Assembly (NCBI GenBank): GCA_015057115.1
Contig: SVEZ01000006.1
Span: 62,001 to 126,000, forward strand
Length of the DNA: 64,000 nucleotides
DNA from: Lachnospiraceae bacterium
GTDB taxonomy: Bacteria; Bacillota; Clostridia; Lachnospirales; Lachnospiraceae
Direction: 5' to 3'
Below the pieces are notes generated by a model. The model saw nothing but the letters and a program-made list of their open reading frames with translations, searched no databases and was not told the origin of the DNA. Of the stretch, positions 38,662-45,874 are shown one piece after another. Positions within the stretch are counted from its first letter, which is position 1; each line of letters starts with the position of its first letter. The translations under genes and the position numbers were made by a program.

Positions 38662-40062
38662 ATGGAAGAAAAGAAAAGGGGATCCTTTTCGGGATCACTA
38701 GGTTTCGTACTTGCAGCCGCAGGTAGTGCCGTTGGTTTAGGAAATCTATGGCGTTTCCCATACCTGGCAGCCAGAAACGGGGGAGGTTTATTTCTGGTAA
38801 TCTACATCATCTTGGCATTGACATTTGGTTTTGCAATGCTGACCACTGAAATCGGTATCGGACGTAAGACACGTCAGAGCCCGCTGACCGCTTTTGCCAA
38901 ATTGAATCAGAAGTTCAAATTTGCAGGCGTTTTAGCATGTTTGATTCCGTTCATGATCCTTCCGTACTACTGCGCTATCGGCGGATGGGTAATCAAGTAT
39001 TTCATCGCTTTTGTTACCGGACAGGGCGTGAAAGCAGCACAGGACGGCTATTTCGGCGGATTTATCACTGCCGAAGCAGAGCCAATCATTATGATGATTA
39101 TCTTCTTCGCAATTACAGCTGTTATCGTATTTGCCGGAGTTGATAAAGGTATTGAGTCCTTCAGTAAGATTGTTATGCCGGCATTATTGGTTATCGTTAT
39201 CGGTATTTCTATTTACTGCTTAACCTTACACAGTGATGCATCCGGCGAAGCAAGAACCGGTCTTCAGGGTCTTGCAGTTTACATTATTCCGAATTTTGAC
39301 GGATTAACCTTACAGAAATTCTTATCCGTAACAATGGATGCCATGGGACAGTTGTTCTTTAGTTTATCTGTTGCAATGGGTATTATGATTGCATACGGTT
39401 CCTATGTTGGTGACGATGCAAACTTAAGTAAATCTATTAACCAGATTGAAATCTGCGACACCGGTGTTGCTTTCTTAGCAGGTGTTATGATTATCCCGGC
39501 GGTATTTGCATTTATGGGACCTGCAGGTTTGGAAGCTTCCGGACCGAGCCTTATGTTCGTATCCTTACCAAAGGTATTCCAGTCCATGGGAATGATTGGT
39601 AACTTTATTGGAGCATTATTCTTCGCGATGGTTCTTTTTGCTGCATTAACCAGTTCTGTATCCTTGATGGAAGCAGTTGTTGCAAGCTTCATGGATCAGT
39701 TTAACTGGGAGCGTAAGAGAGCAAGTATCTTTGAAGGCATCTGCTGCTTCGTTATCGCAGTTATTGTATGTCTCGGATACAACAAGCTGTATTTCGAGTT
39801 CACCTTACCAAACGGTGCTGTTGCACAGATTCTTGATATTCTTGACTACTTAAGCAACAACCTGTTCATGCCGATTATCGCAATCGCTGAGTGTATCTTA
39901 GTTGGTTGGGTACTTGGACCTTCTTCCATCGAAGAAGAAATCGAAAAAGGCGGCGTCAAGATGGGAAGAAAAGGTTTATACGAAATCATGGTTAAATTCG
40001 TAGCACCAATCCTCTTATTTGTCCTGTTCTTAAGAGCTGCAGGTGTTCTTACAGCAATCTAA
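38662..40062 (+). CDS. Sodium:neurotransmitter symporter (SNF)-family amino-acid transporter
   Basis: This LeuT-fold sodium-coupled permease has 466 residues and 11-12 predicted helices. The signature in helix 1 (AAAGSAVGLGNLWRFPYLAA) holds the unwound substrate and sodium-binding segment. Helix 6 carries FFSLSVAMGIMIAYGSY, and helix 8 the serine-rich ALTSSVSLMEA. The family transports amino acids; which one is not clear from sequence. AAGGAGG precedes the ATG. Convergent to it is the glycine-riboswitch-controlled permease, which hints that this region deals with amino-acid uptake or efflux. Confidence 0.92.
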   Translation: MEEKKRGSFSGSLGFVLAAAGSAVGLGNLWRFPYLAARNGGGLFLVIYIILALTFGFAMLTTEIGIGRKTRQSPLTAFAKLNQKFKFAGVLACLIPFMILPYYCAIGGWVIKYFIAFVTGQGVKAAQDGYFGGFITAEAEPIIMMIIFFAITAVIVFAGVDKGIESFSKIVMPALLVIVIGISIYCLTLHSDASGEARTGLQGLAVYIIPNFDGLTLQKFLSVTMDAMGQLFFSLSVAMGIMIAYGSYVGDDANLSKSINQIEICDTGVAFLAGVMIIPAVFAFMGPAGLEASGPSLMFVSLPKVFQSMGMIGNFIGALFFAMVLFAALTSSVSLMEAVVASFMDQFNWERKRASIFEGICCFVIAVIVCLGYNKLYFEFTLPNGAVAQILDILDYLSNNLFMPIIAIAECILVGWVLGPSSIEEEIEKGGVKMGRKGLYEIMVKFVAPILLFVLFLRAAGVLTAI

Positions 40063-40080
40063 AAGAGCTACATAGCAACC

Positions 40081-40132
40081 AAAAAGGGATGTTCTTCCTG
40101 TATCCATTGGATTAGGAAGTCATCCCTTTTTT
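40081..40132 (+). terminator. Terminator after the SNF transporter
   Basis: AAAAAGGGATG and CATCCCTTTTTT, with an inner TCTTCCT/AGGAAG pairing and a T6 tail. It can act in both directions, serving the convergent permease as well. Confidence 0.88.
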
Positions 40133-40161
40133 ATTGAAATATTATATCCTACTAATTCATC

Positions 40162-41193
40162 TTACGCTTCATGCGCTTCACGATATACGTGAACAGTATT
40201 CTTAACCGGGCTTACTTTGAATACATAAACTCCTAACGCACCTGCAATCAAACCGCCTACTGCAGCAATACCAAGGGCCAAAGCAACAGTCATTGGGTCG
40301 TTAAATGCAAACGGAGCAATCATTCCCGGAATCGGAGATGCAGTTCCCGGTGCATTGTTTACAATACCAAGAAGTGCAGCGCCTGTTCCTGCCAAGCCAC
40401 CGCCAATGAAGTTGGAACAGTAAATCGGAATCGGGTTCTTGGTAATTACATCTGCCTGTGTTAACGGCTCTAACATAACAGAAACCACCTTGGAGTTATC
40501 ACCCAACTTCAATCCGTAGAAAATCATTCCGTTTGTAAAAGATCCGCCAAAACATGCAATCGCCGCAATTCCCATAGGAAGACCGGTAAGTCCTAACATT
40601 GCAGTCAGCGCCATACTACTTAATGGGGATGTACAAATCATCTTAATAATTCCGCCAAGGACAAATCCCATGAAAATCGGGCTCTGAGCAGTCGCTGCTG
40701 TAATTGTTCCACCAATTGTGGTCATCGCTGCATCCACAGCCGGTCCTGCAATCATTGCCACGCCTCTTGCCAACGGTGCCAGTGCAAAAGCTCCAAAAAT
40801 CATGTTTACACCATTCGGAAGGTATTTCTCAACATAAGGCGCAACCAATCCTACTACATATCCTGCCATAAATCCCGGCAAAATTCCGTAGCCGCCTAAA
40901 GCAACACCTGCTACAGCACAAAATACCGGATTTACACCCATTGCCAACGGAACCAGGAAAGCGGCAGCAACGCCACCCATTCCACCGGAGGTTGCACCAA
41001 CCTCTCCTAAAAACTGAATTCCGATCAAATCACCGGTTATGTATTTTAGCACTGCTTCCACTAAAAAGGTTGCCACTGCAGCATTGGCCATTCCGGACAT
41101 TGCCAGGGATCCCTTTGGTGCTTTCATACTGAATACAGAAAACATTCCTAAAGTACACAACAATAATGCGATACCTTTTACCATTACTAACAT
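40162..41193 (-). CDS. PTS EIIC-like membrane permease under glycine riboswitch
   Basis: The 343-residue, very hydrophobic and Gly/Ala-rich protein has about 9-10 membrane helices. It resembles the stand-alone EIIC-type permease family (PF13303-like), with patterns such as GATSGGMGGVAAAFLVPLA and SPLSSMALTAMLGLTGLP. No IIA or IIB partner is encoded near it. AAGGAGA precedes the ATG. A tandem glycine riboswitch sits in its 5' leader, so its expression follows glycine concentration. That points to glycine or a related small molecule as substrate rather than a sugar, which is an inference. Confidence 0.82.
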   Translation of the reverse strand: MLVMVKGIALLLCTLGMFSVFSMKAPKGSLAMSGMANAAVATFLVEAVLKYITGDLIGIQFLGEVGATSGGMGGVAAAFLVPLAMGVNPVFCAVAGVALGGYGILPGFMAGYVVGLVAPYVEKYLPNGVNMIFGAFALAPLARGVAMIAGPAVDAAMTTIGGTITAATAQSPIFMGFVLGGIIKMICTSPLSSMALTAMLGLTGLPMGIAAIACFGGSFTNGMIFYGLKLGDNSKVVSVMLEPLTQADVITKNPIPIYCSNFIGGGLAGTGAALLGIVNNAPGTASPIPGMIAPFAFNDPMTVALALGIAAVGGLIAGALGVYVFKVSPVKNTVHVYREAHEA

Positions 41194-41285
41194 AATAACT
41201 ATCTCCTTACCTAAATGTGCAAGCCACGAAAAAACGGCACAAAAAAAGAACCGAAAATTCTTACAGGCTCCTATGAGTATGTAAC

Positions 41286-41416
41286 AATCTCTGTCCTTTT
41301 ACCTGAAAGATCTACTTCTTCGGTCCACTTACGTGCTTCTCCAGAGTGACGTCCGAGTCCAATTCTTTTACCTGAGAGTTTCTATCCCCTTCGGTGCTTA
41401 AAAAAGTCTCTCTTGG
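41286..41416 (-). ncRNA. Tandem glycine riboswitch
   Basis: On the minus strand the first aptamer runs from GAGAGAC through GCACCGAAGGGG, AACTCTCAGGTAAAAG and TTGGACTC. A short linker leads to a second aptamer with CTCTGGAGAAGC, GGACCGAAGAAG, TTTCAGGTAAAAGGACAGAG. These are the hallmark conserved segments of the two-aptamer gcvT-type glycine riboswitch. The expression platform lies between the aptamers and the ATG at 41193: a weak AAGAA/TTCTT hairpin followed by T7, then a TGTGC/GCACA pairing near the ribosome-binding site. Confidence 0.93.
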
Positions 41417-41440
41417 ATTCTTCTTCCGTCTTGCATGTAC

Positions 41441-41469
41441 ATTATATAATCACTTTTTTTGAATTACAA
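41441..41469 (-). promoter_or_regulatory. Promoter of the glycine riboswitch
   Basis: TTGTAA, 17 bases and TATAAT, about 25 bases before the first aptamer. Confidence 0.75.
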
Positions 41470-41553
41470 CCCTATAATGATTAATATTTTTAAAACTTTA
41501 TGTTTAAGAATTATTAAACACTTCAAAAACTTCTTAAAAAATGATAAACCCTA

Positions 41554-41582
41554 TTGTAATTCATCCGGTTTTATTATACAAT
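41554..41582 (+). promoter_or_regulatory. Promoter of the DegV gene
   Basis: TTGTAA, 17 bases and TACAAT. Its -35 region TTGTAATTC is an inverted copy of the -35 region of the divergent riboswitch promoter. Confidence 0.6.
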
Positions 41583-41628
41583 GTCATGTAGTAATGAAAA
41601 CTACGTGATTTTGTAAAGGAGACTTTGA

Positions 41629-42456
41629 ATGAAATATGTAGCAGATTCTTCTTGTGATTTTGCAACCTTTCCGGGCATCGATTTTTCCATGGTTCCGTTG
41701 ACCATTTCCACAGATGAACGAGAATTTATAGATGGCGCAGATTTGAATGTAGATGAAATGCTTTCCTATTTGGAGAACCATAAAGGCCGTTCCTATACCG
41801 CCTGCCCCTCTACAGATGCATGGCTTCAGGCTTTCGGTGATGCAAAAGAAATTTTTGCCATCACAATTACAAGCGGTCTTTCCGGCACATATAACAGTGC
41901 CAACATCGCCAAGGATATGTATCTGAGCGATCATCCGGATGCAAAGATTCATATTATAGATTCCCTTTCCACCGGACCGGGTATGTATCTTCTTCTGGAA
42001 AAACTGGTTGAGTTTGAAAAAGCAGGACTTTCCTTTGAAGAAATGTGCACGCGCATTGAAGAATATAAAGATGGTAACCACCTGTATTTCGGATTACAGT
42101 CCATCAACAATCTTGCCAAAAACGGCCGTGTCAACAAGATTCTGGCTTCCGCTATAGGTATGTTGGGTATCAGCATCCTGGGAACCGCAAGCAAAGAGGG
42201 CACTATTGAATCCGTAGCAAAATGTCGCGGAGATAAGCGCCTCATTAAGGATACTTTACGCGAAATGAAAGCGGTCGGTTATCACGGGGGCAAAGTTCGC
42301 ATTAACAACGTGGTCAATCCGGCTATCAGTGATGCCTTAAAGGCCGCTGTACTGGCCGAATTTCCAAAGGCAGATGTGCTTTGTTATCCATCCTTCGGCC
42401 TTACCGGCTACTATGCAGAGCGCAACGGATTTATTCTTGGTTGCGAGTGTCAATAA
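41629..42456 (+). CDS. DegV family fatty-acid-binding protein
   Basis: DegV proteins bind long-chain fatty acids; related FakB proteins present them to the fatty acid kinase FakA. The 275-residue product begins MKYVADSSCDF, the family's D-S-(S/T)-C/A-D start, and contains ITITSGLSGTYNSA near 80-95, IHIIDSLSTGPG and the C-terminal GLTGYYAERNGFILG. No signal peptide is seen. AAAGGAGA precedes the ATG. A strong terminator follows. Confidence 0.93.
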   Translation: MKYVADSSCDFATFPGIDFSMVPLTISTDEREFIDGADLNVDEMLSYLENHKGRSYTACPSTDAWLQAFGDAKEIFAITITSGLSGTYNSANIAKDMYLSDHPDAKIHIIDSLSTGPGMYLLLEKLVEFEKAGLSFEEMCTRIEEYKDGNHLYFGLQSINNLAKNGRVNKILASAIGMLGISILGTASKEGTIESVAKCRGDKRLIKDTLREMKAVGYHGGKVRINNVVNPAISDALKAAVLAEFPKADVLCYPSFGLTGYYAERNGFILGCECQ

Positions 42457-42474
42457 TCACTTTTCAGCAAACAT

Positions 42475-42520
42475 GACGAAATATGTCACAGATAATCTGC
42501 GACATATTTCGTCCTTTTTT
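42475..42520 (+). terminator. Terminator after the DegV gene
   Basis: GACGAAATATGTC and GACATATTTCGTC form a perfect 13-bp stem followed by CTTTTTT. It reaches the stop codon of the convergent gene at 42519. Confidence 0.92.
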
Positions 42521-42848
42521 ATGAAGGCTGCTCTTTCATCTGCTGTCCATATCGATACATTTTAATTCCCAAATAATGCGCCAATTCCTCCATTAGATTC
42601 ATCATCTCGTCTAAATCATTGTCACCATTTTCTTTTTCCAACCGCTGTAAAATGCGAGTCTTATACTCGTAAACCTGCTCGTATAAAACGGCCCCTTCCC
42701 TGTTCGCATCAAATTCATTTTCGACGCTGACAGGAAGTTCCTCCGGGACCTCCTTTTCTTCAATTTCATCACACATGACAGCATAAATAATCTCTTCTAG
42801 GCACAATTGCTTCATTTGCGCCATTTTTGACAAATCTCGCCAATCCAT
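42519..42848 (-). CDS. Hypothetical acidic helical protein
   Basis: I do not recognise this family. The start is the ATG at 42848 (MDWRDLSKMAQMKQLCLEE) behind AAGGAGGT; the longer frame to 42908 lacks a site of that quality. The 109-residue product is acidic, has no signal peptide or membrane segment and looks almost wholly alpha-helical. Charged stretches such as EIEEKEVPEELPVSVENEF lie in its middle. It stands alone between the DegV terminator and a hairpin at 42935. Confidence 0.7.
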   Translation of the reverse strand: MDWRDLSKMAQMKQLCLEEIIYAVMCDEIEEKEVPEELPVSVENEFDANREGAVLYEQVYEYKTRILQRLEKENGDNDLDEMMNLMEELAHYLGIKMYRYGQQMKEQPS

Positions 42849-42934
42849 GTCGGTTCTACCTCCTTGCCAAATCTTTGATACCCATATTTTTACATATTTC
42901 GCCCTCACATCCTGTCGATAGCCGTCGACAAAAT

Positions 42935-42978
42935 AAAAAATACGAAAAATCTTTTTAGAAGTCTTTTCGTATTTTTAG
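42935..42978. terminator. AT-rich hairpin, possible terminator
   Basis: AAAAATACGAAAA and TTTTCGTATTTTT enclose a loop of about 15 nt. There is no gene ending here on either strand, since both neighbours' ends lie elsewhere. Its role is unclear; it may be a regulatory or decayed element. The rest of 42849-43086 holds nothing else I can support. Confidence 0.5.
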
Positions 42979-43086
42979 TATTTATATCAAGCTTCCAATC
43001 CATTTGAGAAGACAGTCCTACCTACTTTTATCATAGTCTGAAAGCAGATAGATGTCAAAAGAATTTTCTGTGGACTCCACATTATA

Positions 43087-43117
43087 AAAGCCCCGAGGCT
43101 TAAACCTCGGGGCTTTT
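43087..43117 (-). terminator. Terminator after hsp20
   Basis: AAAGCCCCGAGG and CCTCGGGGCTTT form a near-perfect hairpin with a short loop, with T or A runs on both sides, just beyond the Hsp20 stop. Confidence 0.9.
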
Positions 43118-43120
43118 TTC

Positions 43121-43573
43121 TTATCCTTCTATCATTATTGTGTGTTTCTCAGGAACCTTATTCTCATTCTTCGGCAACATCAACTTCAGGACGCCATCCT
43201 CAAACTTTGCCTTCACCTCATCATTGGTGACCATATCGCCAATGTAAAAGCTTCTCTGCATACTTCCGGCGTAGCGCTCCTGTCGAATGATTCTACCTTT
43301 CTTATCCTGTTTATCCCTGTCCAGTCCCTTGGATGCAGCCACTGTCAAATAACCATTCTGCAAATCCAAATGAATTTCGTCTTTCTTAAAGCCCGGCAAA
43401 TCAATGTCTACCTCATAGGCATCCTCATGTTCCTTCACATCCGTCTTCATAAGCTGGGATGCACGTTTGCCATAGAGCTTGCGATCCACATCGTCAAATC
43501 CTCTAAAGGCCGGAAAATCGAAATCCATAAAATCATCAAATAACTTCTCTCCTAACATACTTGGGTACAACAT
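43121..43573 (-). CDS. Hsp20/alpha-crystallin small heat-shock protein
   Basis: This ATP-independent chaperone holds unfolding proteins. The 150-residue product has a short N-terminal arm (FDDFMDFDFPAFRGF) and an alpha-crystallin domain at about 40-140: YEVDIDLPGFKKDEIHLDLQ, YLTVAAS, SFYIGD, and FEDGVLKLMLPK with the G-x-L motif. It ends with a short tail. Its promoter is covered by a CIRCE operator, so heat-shock control by HrcA is expected. Confidence 0.96.
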   Translation of the reverse strand: MLYPSMLGEKLFDDFMDFDFPAFRGFDDVDRKLYGKRASQLMKTDVKEHEDAYEVDIDLPGFKKDEIHLDLQNGYLTVAASKGLDRDKQDKKGRIIRQERYAGSMQRSFYIGDMVTNDEVKAKFEDGVLKLMLPKNENKVPEKHTIMIEG

Positions 43574-43657
43574 AAGTCATTCCTCCTTACTCAAAAAATA
43601 ATTGTTATGTAATCTTGAGCATTGGGACGGATCTCTCTGTTCCTTTGTTCTAAATAT

Positions 43658-43700
43658 GTTATAGCACTTTTTGTTAGCACTGTCAAGAGGTGAGTGCTAA
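43658..43700 (-). promoter_or_regulatory. hsp20 promoter overlapped by CIRCE (HrcA operator)
   Basis: The CIRCE element TTAGCACTG-N9-GAGTGCTAA (43674-43700) differs by one base from the consensus TTAGCACTC-N9-GAGTGCTAA. On the minus strand TTGACA lies within it, 17 bases before TATAAC (43658-43663), which is preceded by TGC. HrcA bound here would cover the -35. Confidence 0.92.
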
Positions 43701-43712
43701 TTTTTCTGAATT

Positions 43713-44537
43713 TTATGGTAGCATGATTCTTACAGCTGCATCTATCGTCTGTTGTTGCTGTTCTTCCGCTGAAATAGCGGCCTTTCCGTCACCCTTCTGG
43801 TGTCCGTAGTCCCCAAATTGTTCGTGATTGCCTCCCTCGATACGAATTTCTTCTCCCAAAGCCGGCCAATTCTTCTTATTTGCTTCGTAGTTCTTCCAAT
43901 TTAAAACCTTATCCTTCGTTCCAACTATAGAAAGAAGCCTCAGGTGATCGGGCAAGGGGTTCGTGGAAAATCCCGCCATAAGCACGAGTCCGTCCAACTT
44001 CTCGCCGTATTCCGATGCATACATTGCCGCCATGGCTCCGCCTAAGGAATGACCACCGATATACCACTTATTATAAGCATAATGACGCATAATATTCGTC
44101 GCCTTGTCTCTTCCCATAAACGCCATGTGCAACGGCATCTTCACCAAAAAGCAGTCCACACCCTGCTCTGCAATTCCGTACATTAAACGAGCATAGCCGG
44201 CTTCATCCACCTTGGCTCCCGGATAGAAGATGTACGCCACCTCAGTTCCCGGTCCATCAAAAAAGTATCCATCCACATCTTTGGTGACCGTAACATACTT
44301 TCCGTTCTCTAGATAAAGAAGAGCCTCCTTCGTGGCATGATAATAGGTTCCAAAATATAGAACAAATCCTCCCACAAAGAAAATGAGGGTAAAGAAAAGA
44401 AAGGTAAGCGCAATTTTACCTTTCTTACGTTTCACTGCCTTATGTCGTTTCTTCTCCCACAAGAACGTTGCAATTCCGGCAATACCCAAGGATATTACCA
44501 ACGCCACGGAGCTGATTATGTAACCTTTAATTTCCAT
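43713..44537 (-). CDS. Membrane-anchored alpha/beta hydrolase
   Basis: The 274-residue protein has two N-terminal membrane helices (about 5-27 and 43-65). A hydrolase domain follows, with the nucleophile in GGHSLGGAMAA near 168, an acid in VGTKDKVL near 210 and the histidine in EGGNHEQFGDYG near 240. This is the alpha/beta-hydrolase_5 type. The substrate is unknown, perhaps a lipid or wall ester given the membrane anchor. AGGAGA precedes the ATG. It lies 39 bases after the tRNA-Pro gene on the same strand and may be co-transcribed with it. Confidence 0.83.
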   Translation of the reverse strand: MEIKGYIISSVALVISLGIAGIATFLWEKKRHKAVKRKKGKIALTFLFFTLIFFVGGFVLYFGTYYHATKEALLYLENGKYVTVTKDVDGYFFDGPGTEVAYIFYPGAKVDEAGYARLMYGIAEQGVDCFLVKMPLHMAFMGRDKATNIMRHYAYNKWYIGGHSLGGAMAAMYASEYGEKLDGLVLMAGFSTNPLPDHLRLLSIVGTKDKVLNWKNYEANKKNWPALGEEIRIEGGNHEQFGDYGHQKGDGKAAISAEEQQQQTIDAAVRIMLP

Positions 44538-44576
44538 ACCTTATCTCCTCGTAAGCAAACGTACCTATAACAAAAA

Positions 44577-44650
44577 TCGGAATGACAGGACTTGAACCTG
44601 CGACCTCTTGACCCCCAGTCAAGCGCTCTACCAAACTGAGCCACATCCCG
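44577..44650 (-). tRNA. tRNA-Pro (anticodon GGG)
   Basis: A complete cloverleaf is present. The acceptor arms are CGGGATG and CATTCCG, the D arm is around GGCTCAGTTTGGTAGAGC, and the anticodon stem is CTTGA/TCAAG with loop CTGGGGG. The anticodon GGG is at 44614-44616, and the T arm contains GGTTCAAGTCC. The discriminator base is A. CCA is not encoded, because ATTTTTG follows, so it must be added enzymatically. Confidence 0.95.
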
Positions 44651-44699
44651 ATGCCTTTCCATTATACATGGAAAGGATGAAAAAAACAAGTTTTTTCTG

Positions 44700-45443
44700 T
44701 TAAAACAAACTAATCAAAAACTTTATTTCTCCAAAGAATTCCCGGAACATATTGTTGACCAAATACTTCTTTGGAGAGGGTGCCGCAATGCCTACCGCAT
44801 TGGACAACCCATAGCGTTTTGCGGTCTGAACTGCCCGAAACACATGAAAATCATTGGTTATAATTCCTACTGATGCTCCCTGTTCTATCAAATGGCGGCT
44901 GTTCTTAATATTCTCTGCTGTAGTAGTGGATTTGCCCTCCAGCTTAAGACGATCACTGCTGATACCGTGGCTCAACATATAATCCAGCATACCTGCAGCC
45001 TCGGTGGTTGGTTCGTTTGCTCCTTTCCCACCGGATAAAATACAAATGGTATCCGGATTCCGCTTCATATATGCACGGGCTTCTTCCAATCGGTATTTCA
45101 ACACTTTACTGGGCCCGCTTTTCCGAACCTGCGCCCCCAGTACAATGATATAATTCAATCCTTCCTCGCCCTTTTCGTTCATGCTTCCGATTACCAGGGC
45201 TTCTACCGCCAGAAAGGATGCAAAACCCACGCAAAGAAGGCTGATTACCGTAATCCTCAAACGCTTTGGCAACTTCTTCCACAATTCCAGCTTGGTTGCT
45301 GCTGCCAACAACATGAAGCAAATGCTCAACAGCACCCACACCACAAAAAAGCCGGTGCCGGAACCAACCTGCCTTATAACATTGGCATAGAGCATGCAAA
45401 AAAGCGCCAGAATCAGCCAGATTCCCATCAATAGCTTCTTCAT
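44700..45443 (-). CDS. DUF218/YdcF-family membrane protein
   Basis: The 247-residue protein has three N-terminal membrane helices (about 1-85). The DUF218 domain that follows carries NYIIVLGAQVRKSGPSKVLK, ICILSGGKGANEPTTEA, GKSTTTAENIKNS and ITNDFHVFRAVQTAKRYGL. This is the SanA/ElyC/YdcF group; members affect envelope integrity or lipid-carrier metabolism, but the biochemical role is unsettled. AGGAGG precedes the ATG. It follows the PspC-domain gene by nine bases, so both are one envelope-related unit. Confidence 0.88.
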   Translation of the reverse strand: MKKLLMGIWLILALFCMLYANVIRQVGSGTGFFVVWVLLSICFMLLAAATKLELWKKLPKRLRITVISLLCVGFASFLAVEALVIGSMNEKGEEGLNYIIVLGAQVRKSGPSKVLKYRLEEARAYMKRNPDTICILSGGKGANEPTTEAAGMLDYMLSHGISSDRLKLEGKSTTTAENIKNSRHLIEQGASVGIITNDFHVFRAVQTAKRYGLSNAVGIAAPSPKKYLVNNMFREFFGEIKFLISLF

Positions 45444-45452
45444 GGAATCCTC

Positions 45453-45647
45453 CTAGTAAATGTCGCTATTCGGCATTACAAGAGCTGCCACGATATATGC
45501 AAGTAATCCACTGCCGCCCATGCAGCAAAACAGCACCCATGCCAGACGAACGATGGTGGAATCAATCTCAAAATACTCCGCGATTCCTCCGCAAACACCT
45601 GCTAACTTCTTGTCTCTATTGCTCTTATATAATCTCTTTCCTTCCAT
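45453..45647 (-). CDS. PspC-domain membrane protein
   Basis: This 64-residue protein is a lone PspC domain: RLYKSNRDKKLAGVCGGIAE, then FEIDSTIVRLAWVLF and one membrane helix ending in ALVMPNS. In enterobacteria PspC belongs to the phage-shock envelope response; short Firmicute versions are of unknown role. AAAGGAGA precedes the ATG. It is the first gene of a pair with the DUF218 gene. Confidence 0.92.
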   Translation of the reverse strand: MEGKRLYKSNRDKKLAGVCGGIAEYFEIDSTIVRLAWVLFCCMGGSGLLAYIVAALVMPNSDIY

Positions 45648-45874
45648 ATTGTTTCTCCTTTCTTATTCACTTTTGGCACTATTCTTTGCCTGTGAGACCA
45701 TTATAGCACAGGCTAAACCCAGCGGCAAACCTTATGTTCTTACACTTCTGTCACTTTTTCCAATTAGCACATTCATTTCATGAATTATTTGTGAATTATT
45801 CTGTCAAGAAACCAAGTATACTATTTTCATAGAGTAACCCAAACATAGCTAACATCCATACAAAGGAGGATTTT

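Noticed and set aside
42935-42978. AT-rich hairpin as a terminator of a missed gene
   Set aside because: No frame with a start signal ends near it on either strand, so only the structure is reported.
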